From JACKPD01 sp034003145 (GTDB lineage: Bacteria > Spirochaetota > Spirochaetia > CADAEX01), in contig JAVEZE010000110.1 of assembly GCA_034003145.1 (NCBI GenBank), forward strand, positions 1 to 9,092: a DNA stretch of 9,092 bases, in the 5' to 3' direction. A program made the position numbers and the translations under genes. The notes below the pieces were generated by a model. It was not told the origin of the DNA, made no database searches, and worked only from the letters and a program-made list of their open reading frames with translations. Shown here in pieces: positions 6,344 to 9,092 of this stretch. Numbering within the stretch: the first letter of the stretch is position 1; each line of letters opens with the position of its first letter.

Positions 6344-7114
6344 ATGCTTTTAAAGCGGATAGTTGTATGTCTTGATGTAAGGGACGGTAAAACAACAAAA
6401 GGGATAAAATTCAAGGACAATGTTGATATAGGCGACCCGGTTGAAATGGCTGAAAAATATTACAGCGAAGGAGCTGATGAGCTTGTCTTCTATGATATAA
6501 CTGCCTCTTCGGAAAAGAGGGGGATAATGATAGATGTTGTTGAAAAAGTAGCGGAAAAAATATTTATCCCGTTCTCGGTCGGCGGCGGCATATCAAGTGT
6601 AGGTGACATGAGACAGGTAATCCTTGCAGGGGCGGAGAAGATAAGCGTAAACAGCCAGGCTGTGAAAATCCCCTCAATAATTGAGGAGGGAGCATCCCTT
6701 TTCGGGAGGCAGTGCATAGTTCTTGGAATGGATGCGCTTGCGGATCCTGAAATGCCTTCCGGCTACAGGATTGTTATTAACGGCGGAAGAACTGTGACAA
6801 ATCTCGATGCGCTTAAGTGGGCACTTGAAGCGGAAAAGCTGGGCGCAGGTGAAATTGTCCTTAATTCAATAGATGCTGACGGGACAAAAGAGGGTTATGA
6901 GATTAACCTTACTTCAATGATTTCAGGCAGTGTAGGGATTCCTGTTGTGGCTTCAGGAGGAGCAGGTGCTCCTGAGCATCTGAAAAATGTTTTTACTGCA
7001 GGAAAAGCTGATGCCGCTCTTATTGCTTCAATGGTACATTACAACCATTATACAATCAGGGAAATCAAAAATTATCTATCCAAGGCTGGAGTCGCGGTCA
7101 GGCTTGACTGGTAA
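6344..7114 (+). CDS. hisF: Imidazole glycerol phosphate synthase, cyclase subunit
   Basis: A (beta/alpha)8-barrel enzyme of 256 residues that uses ammonia from HisH to convert PRFAR into imidazole glycerol phosphate and AICAR, linking histidine and purine synthesis. Both catalytic aspartates are present: Asp11 in VVCLDVRDG and Asp130 in VLGMDAL. Phosphate-binding glycine-rich segments are visible at SVGGGI (78-83) and VASGGAGAPEH (202-212), and ELVFYDITAS (46-55) and NSIDADGTKEGY (174-185) are also characteristic. The C-terminus GVAVRLDW has the normal form. The ATG at 6344 follows the strong site GGGGTGAT (6333-6340), which overlaps the hisH stop. All key residues are intact, so the enzyme should be active. 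Its separation from other his genes is the only unusual point. Confidence 0.94.
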   Translation: MLLKRIVVCLDVRDGKTTKGIKFKDNVDIGDPVEMAEKYYSEGADELVFYDITASSEKRGIMIDVVEKVAEKIFIPFSVGGGISSVGDMRQVILAGAEKISVNSQAVKIPSIIEEGASLFGRQCIVLGMDALADPEMPSGYRIVINGGRTVTNLDALKWALEAEKLGAGEIVLNSIDADGTKEGYEINLTSMISGSVGIPVVASGGAGAPEHLKNVFTAGKADAALIASMVHYNHYTIREIKNYLSKAGVAVRLDW

Positions 7115-7133
7115 ATTGGTCTATTAGTATATT
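7104..7133 (+). promoter_or_regulatory. Possible internal promoter for fmdB
   Basis: TTGACT (7104-7109), inside the last codons of hisF, and TATATT (7128-7133) are 18 bp apart, each with five of six consensus matches. The predicted start near 7140 lies just before the AGGAAG ribosome site (7149-7154). It would let fmdB be expressed apart from the upstream genes. Confidence 0.5.
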
Positions 7134-7162
7134 ACAAACAAAATTCACAGGAAGTAAAAGTT

Positions 7163-7489
7163 ATGCCTACTTATGATTATGAATGCAAAACATGCGGGAA
7201 AATATTTGAAGTATTTCAGAAAATGTCTGATGACCCTCTTACAGAATGCCCTGAATGCGGGAAAGAAGTTAAGCGCCTTGTTGGCGGCGGGCTTGGAATA
7301 ATATTCAAGGGAAGCGGTTTTTATGTTACTGATAACAAAAAAGTGAGTTCATCTGAATCATCTTCATCTTCAGGAAAAAATTCATCCTCATCTTCTTCAG
7401 CAGGATCAGATTCCAATTCCGGCGGAGCTTCCAAAAAAGAAACTGTCCCATCACCATCTTCAAGCGGAACCGGAACAAAAAAAGAGTGA
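7163..7489 (+). CDS. FmdB-family zinc-ribbon protein with serine-rich tail
   Basis: Small protein of 108 residues. The N-terminal domain, MPTYDYECKTCGKIFEV followed by ECPECGKEVKRL, carries two CxxC knuckles (Cys8/11 and Cys29/32) that should bind one zinc ion, as in the FmdB/CxxC_CXXC_SSSS regulatory-protein family. GGGLGIIFKGSGFYVTD (41-57) is the conserved joint after the ribbon. The rest, residues 62-108, is a low-complexity tail with 22 serines in 47 residues, ending in lysines and glutamate. Such tails are common in the family and their role is unknown. FmdB was first noted as a putative regulator of amide degradation, but most members have no tested function. ATG at 7163 is preceded by AGGAAG with 8-nt spacing. 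It follows hisF by 48 nt and converges with thiI, leaving 19 nt between stops and no clear terminator. Confidence 0.9.
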   Translation: MPTYDYECKTCGKIFEVFQKMSDDPLTECPECGKEVKRLVGGGLGIIFKGSGFYVTDNKKVSSSESSSSSGKNSSSSSSAGSDSNSGGASKKETVPSPSSSGTGTKKE

Positions 7490-7508
7490 CATAATAATTT
7501 CTTGTTCT

Positions 7509-8705
7509 TTAGCCCCTGATATCAATAGTTTCGATATTGGCAAATGCATTTTTAATATACTTATCAAGATCCGGAATTATATCCCAGGCTTGCTTTATTT
7601 TACTGAAAAAAGGTTTTACAAGCGGGCGGGGCGGGGCAAATACCGAACAGCAGTCAAGATAGGGCAGAATCGAAATATCATAGGTCCCTATCTCTCTTGC
7701 CTTGAAAATTATCTCCTCCTTATCAAACCCAATAAGGGGACGGAGGATAGGATAATCTGTTTTAGAACCTGTAAAGCGGAGGCTCTCTGCAGTCTGGCTT
7801 GCAACCTGGCTCAGGCATTCACCTGTAATTATGCTGTTTGCCCTAATTTTTTCTGCCTGAAGGTGCGCGATCTTCATCATAGCCGCCCTTGATATAAGTG
7901 TTATTTCATCTGGGCTGCAATTTTGTTTAATAAAAACCTGGGTCTCTGTGAAAGGGACTATATGAAGCACTAAAGATGGAAGATATTCAGTTAGTTTTTC
8001 TGATATATGGATAACCTTTTCCCTTGCCTGTTCAGATGTATAGGGATATGTTTCAAAATGAATTGCCTCAATCGTACATCCCCTTTTTGCCATCATAAAT
8101 CCGGCGACAGGAGAATCTATTCCTCCTGAAAGAAGAAGCAGCCCCTTTCCTGCCGCTCCTACCGGTAATCCTCCCTGTCCTTTAAAAACACGCGAATAGA
8201 TGATTGCCTTTTCCCTTATTTCAACTTTTATAATAAAATCCGGATTTTTGACATCAACCTTAAGGGCCGGGAAGTTATCAAGAACAAGCTTTCCCAGATG
8301 GCAGGCAAGTTCATGAGAATCCGGTTTAAAGCTCTTGTCTGCTCTTTTAGCGTGTATTTTAAAGGTTGTGCTTTTCCCTGGATCATCGCAGGGATCAGTG
8401 CATGTGTCGCGGACAGTTTCCAAAACTGTCTCCTCAATTTCACTCATGTTTTTATTTACTTTCCGCGCTATCGAATAACCGACTACGCCAAAAACAGAAA
8501 GAAGTGTTTTTTCAATTTTTCTTTTTATCTCATCAGTTTCATCATCAAGTGCCTCAAGATAGAACCTGCCTGAATTGCCTTTTATTCTTACCCTTATCCC
8601 GCCAAGCTGCATTTTAATATTGTTGAACAGCTTTTTTTCAAATAGTCTTTTGTTGTTCCCTTTAAGATTTATTTCACCTGTCTTTACGAGGTAGCTTGTT
8701 TTCAA
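7509..8705 (-). CDS. thiI: tRNA 4-thiouridine synthetase ThiI, short form
   Basis: Cytoplasmic enzyme that adenylates U8 of tRNA and inserts sulfur to give 4-thiouridine; in some organisms it also serves thiazole synthesis. From the TTG start it has 398 residues: an N-terminal ferredoxin-like and THUMP region that binds tRNA (about 1-165), then a PP-loop ATP domain with SGGIDS at 193-198, TGECLSQVASQT (294-305) and PYLDCCSVF (348-356) holding cysteines expected in persulfide chemistry. The rhodanese domain of the E. coli enzyme is absent, as in the Bacillus type. I chose TTG (8705-8703) because GGAG lies 7 nt upstream and the protein then begins MKTSYLVKTGEINLKG like its relatives. An ATG at 8759, overlapping the desulfurase stop as ATGA, would add 18 residues with no family match and has no ribosome site. 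Confidence 0.9.
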   Translation of the reverse strand: MKTSYLVKTGEINLKGNNKRLFEKKLFNNIKMQLGGIRVRIKGNSGRFYLEALDDETDEIKRKIEKTLLSVFGVVGYSIARKVNKNMSEIEETVLETVRDTCTDPCDDPGKSTTFKIHAKRADKSFKPDSHELACHLGKLVLDNFPALKVDVKNPDFIIKVEIREKAIIYSRVFKGQGGLPVGAAGKGLLLLSGGIDSPVAGFMMAKRGCTIEAIHFETYPYTSEQAREKVIHISEKLTEYLPSLVLHIVPFTETQVFIKQNCSPDEITLISRAAMMKIAHLQAEKIRANSIITGECLSQVASQTAESLRFTGSKTDYPILRPLIGFDKEEIIFKAREIGTYDISILPYLDCCSVFAPPRPLVKPFFSKIKQAWDIIPDLDKYIKNAFANIETIDIRG

Positions 8706-8712
8706 AAAATTA

Positions 8713-8716
8713 CTCC
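8713..8716 (-). promoter_or_regulatory. Ribosome binding site supporting the TTG start of thiI
   Basis: GGAG on the minus strand (8716-8713) lies 7 nt before TTG (8705-8703). No comparable site precedes the alternative ATG at 8759, where the upstream sequence is A/T-rich and carries the tandem repeats. Confidence 0.55.
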
Positions 8717-8740
8717 AGATTTTATATAACCGAAACAAGC

Positions 8741-8770
8741 TGTATACAGCTGTATTCATGTGTATACAGT
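8741..8770. repeat. Three tandem 10-bp repeats at the desulfurase-thiI junction
   Basis: Three consecutive decamers align: TGTATACAGC (8741-8750), TGTATTCATG (8751-8760) and TGTATACAGT (8761-8770). The outer two share nine bases; the middle one differs at a few positions. The first lies in a perfect 14-bp palindrome, AGCTGTATACAGCT (8738-8751). The repeats cover the desulfurase stop, the alternative thiI ATG and part of the thiI leader. A 10-bp period is about one DNA turn, so protein binding is possible, but simple slippage duplication would also explain it. Confidence 0.6.
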
Positions 8771-9092
8771 TAAAAGTTTTTTCGCTTCTTCATCAAGTGT
8801 TCTGCAAAAACCGTCTATATCTTTGTCAGTTGTAACCGGGCCTATTGAAACCCTGACAGCGGAAGCTGCCTCTGTTTTCCCTATATGCATGGATTTTAGA
8901 GTTCCTGATACCCTGCTTTTAAGAGAAGAGCAGGCAGCGCCTGCAGATATATAATAACCTCTGCCGCTTAAAACCCTTGTCAAAACTTCAGCAGGGACTT
9001 TGGCGATGCTGAAACTGATTATATAGGGGGAGAACCTTAAATCATGAAGTTTTCTTTCCCGGGGGATTATACTGCAGCCTGATATGGAAGTG
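8756..9092 (-). CDS. Cysteine desulfurase, NifS/IscS family, C-terminal part (5' truncated)
   Basis: The frame is open from the window edge to the TGA at 8758-8756 and encodes the last 111 or so residues of a PLP-dependent class V aminotransferase-fold enzyme, which takes sulfur from L-cysteine as a protein persulfide. Key landmarks are LRFSPYIISFSIAKVPAEVLTRVLSGRGYYIS and then AGAACSS, whose cysteine (codon 8932-8930) is the catalytic persulfide carrier; AVRVSIGPVTTDKDID follows, matching the usual VRVSxG/RFSLG segment near the C-terminus. The PLP lysine lies outside the window. It is directly upstream of thiI on the same strand, as with NifZ and ThiI in Bacillus, so it is probably the dedicated sulfur donor for tRNA 4-thiouridine. 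An internal TTG at 8983 should not be taken as the start. Confidence 0.92.
   Translation of the reverse strand, partial: TSISGCSIIPRERKLHDLRFSPYIISFSIAKVPAEVLTRVLSGRGYYISAGAACSSLKSRVSGTLKSMHIGKTEAASAVRVSIGPVTTDKDIDGFCRTLDEEAKKLLTVYT

Noticed and set aside
7590..7892. 100-codon open frame on the plus strand opposite thiI
   Set aside because: It is antisense to well-conserved thiI sequence (PP-loop domain), has no family resemblance and no sensible context.

Overview
The window looks like part of a chromosome from a Gram-negative bacterium with low to moderate G+C. The main clues are a lipoprotein with a clear lipobox, a long eukaryote-like (type 2) isoleucyl-tRNA synthetase, an FmdB zinc-ribbon protein with a long serine-rich tail, and a short ThiI beside a cysteine desulfurase. 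This combination reminds me of Spirochaetota, but nothing in the window proves that assignment. No insertion sequence, prophage gene, CRISPR array or rRNA was seen.

Layout. (1) 1-453, plus: the 3' part of a membrane iron-sulfur protein gene with a CxxxCP motif and two 4Fe-4S motifs, cut by the window edge. (2) 483-1099, minus: a type II toxin-antitoxin pair, a Phd/YefM-like antitoxin and a PIN-domain (VapC) toxin overlapping by 4 nt. A strong sigma70-like promoter lies so close to the antitoxin ATG that the mRNA is probably leaderless. A perfect 8-bp inverted repeat covers the -35 box. (3) 1372-1444, minus: tRNA-Phe(GAA), with its own promoter and a Rho-independent terminator. (4) 1593-7489, plus: a compact unit of ileS, a lipoprotein of unknown function, hisH, hisF and fmdB. 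The first four genes overlap or lie a few bases apart; fmdB follows after 48 nt and seems to have an extra promoter inside the end of hisF. (5) 7509-9092, minus: thiI preceded by the 3' part of a cysteine desulfurase gene, converging on fmdB.

How the genes fit together. Much of the window serves tRNA: tRNA-Phe itself, Ile-tRNA synthesis, and 4-thiouridine formation, in which the desulfurase would load ThiI with persulfide sulfur. HisH and HisF are complete, with all catalytic residues, and would form imidazole glycerol phosphate synthase. No other his gene is present, so their role here is less certain than their family. The toxin-antitoxin pair is an independent, self-regulated accessory module.

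The points most worth a second look are the leaderless, operator-covered toxin-antitoxin promoter, the isolated hisHF pair coupled to ileS and an unknown lipoprotein, the frequent TTG starts (vapC, lipoprotein, hisH, probably thiI), and three tandem 10-bp repeats at the desulfurase-thiI junction. I did not find a convincing new biological system; most genes belong to known families.
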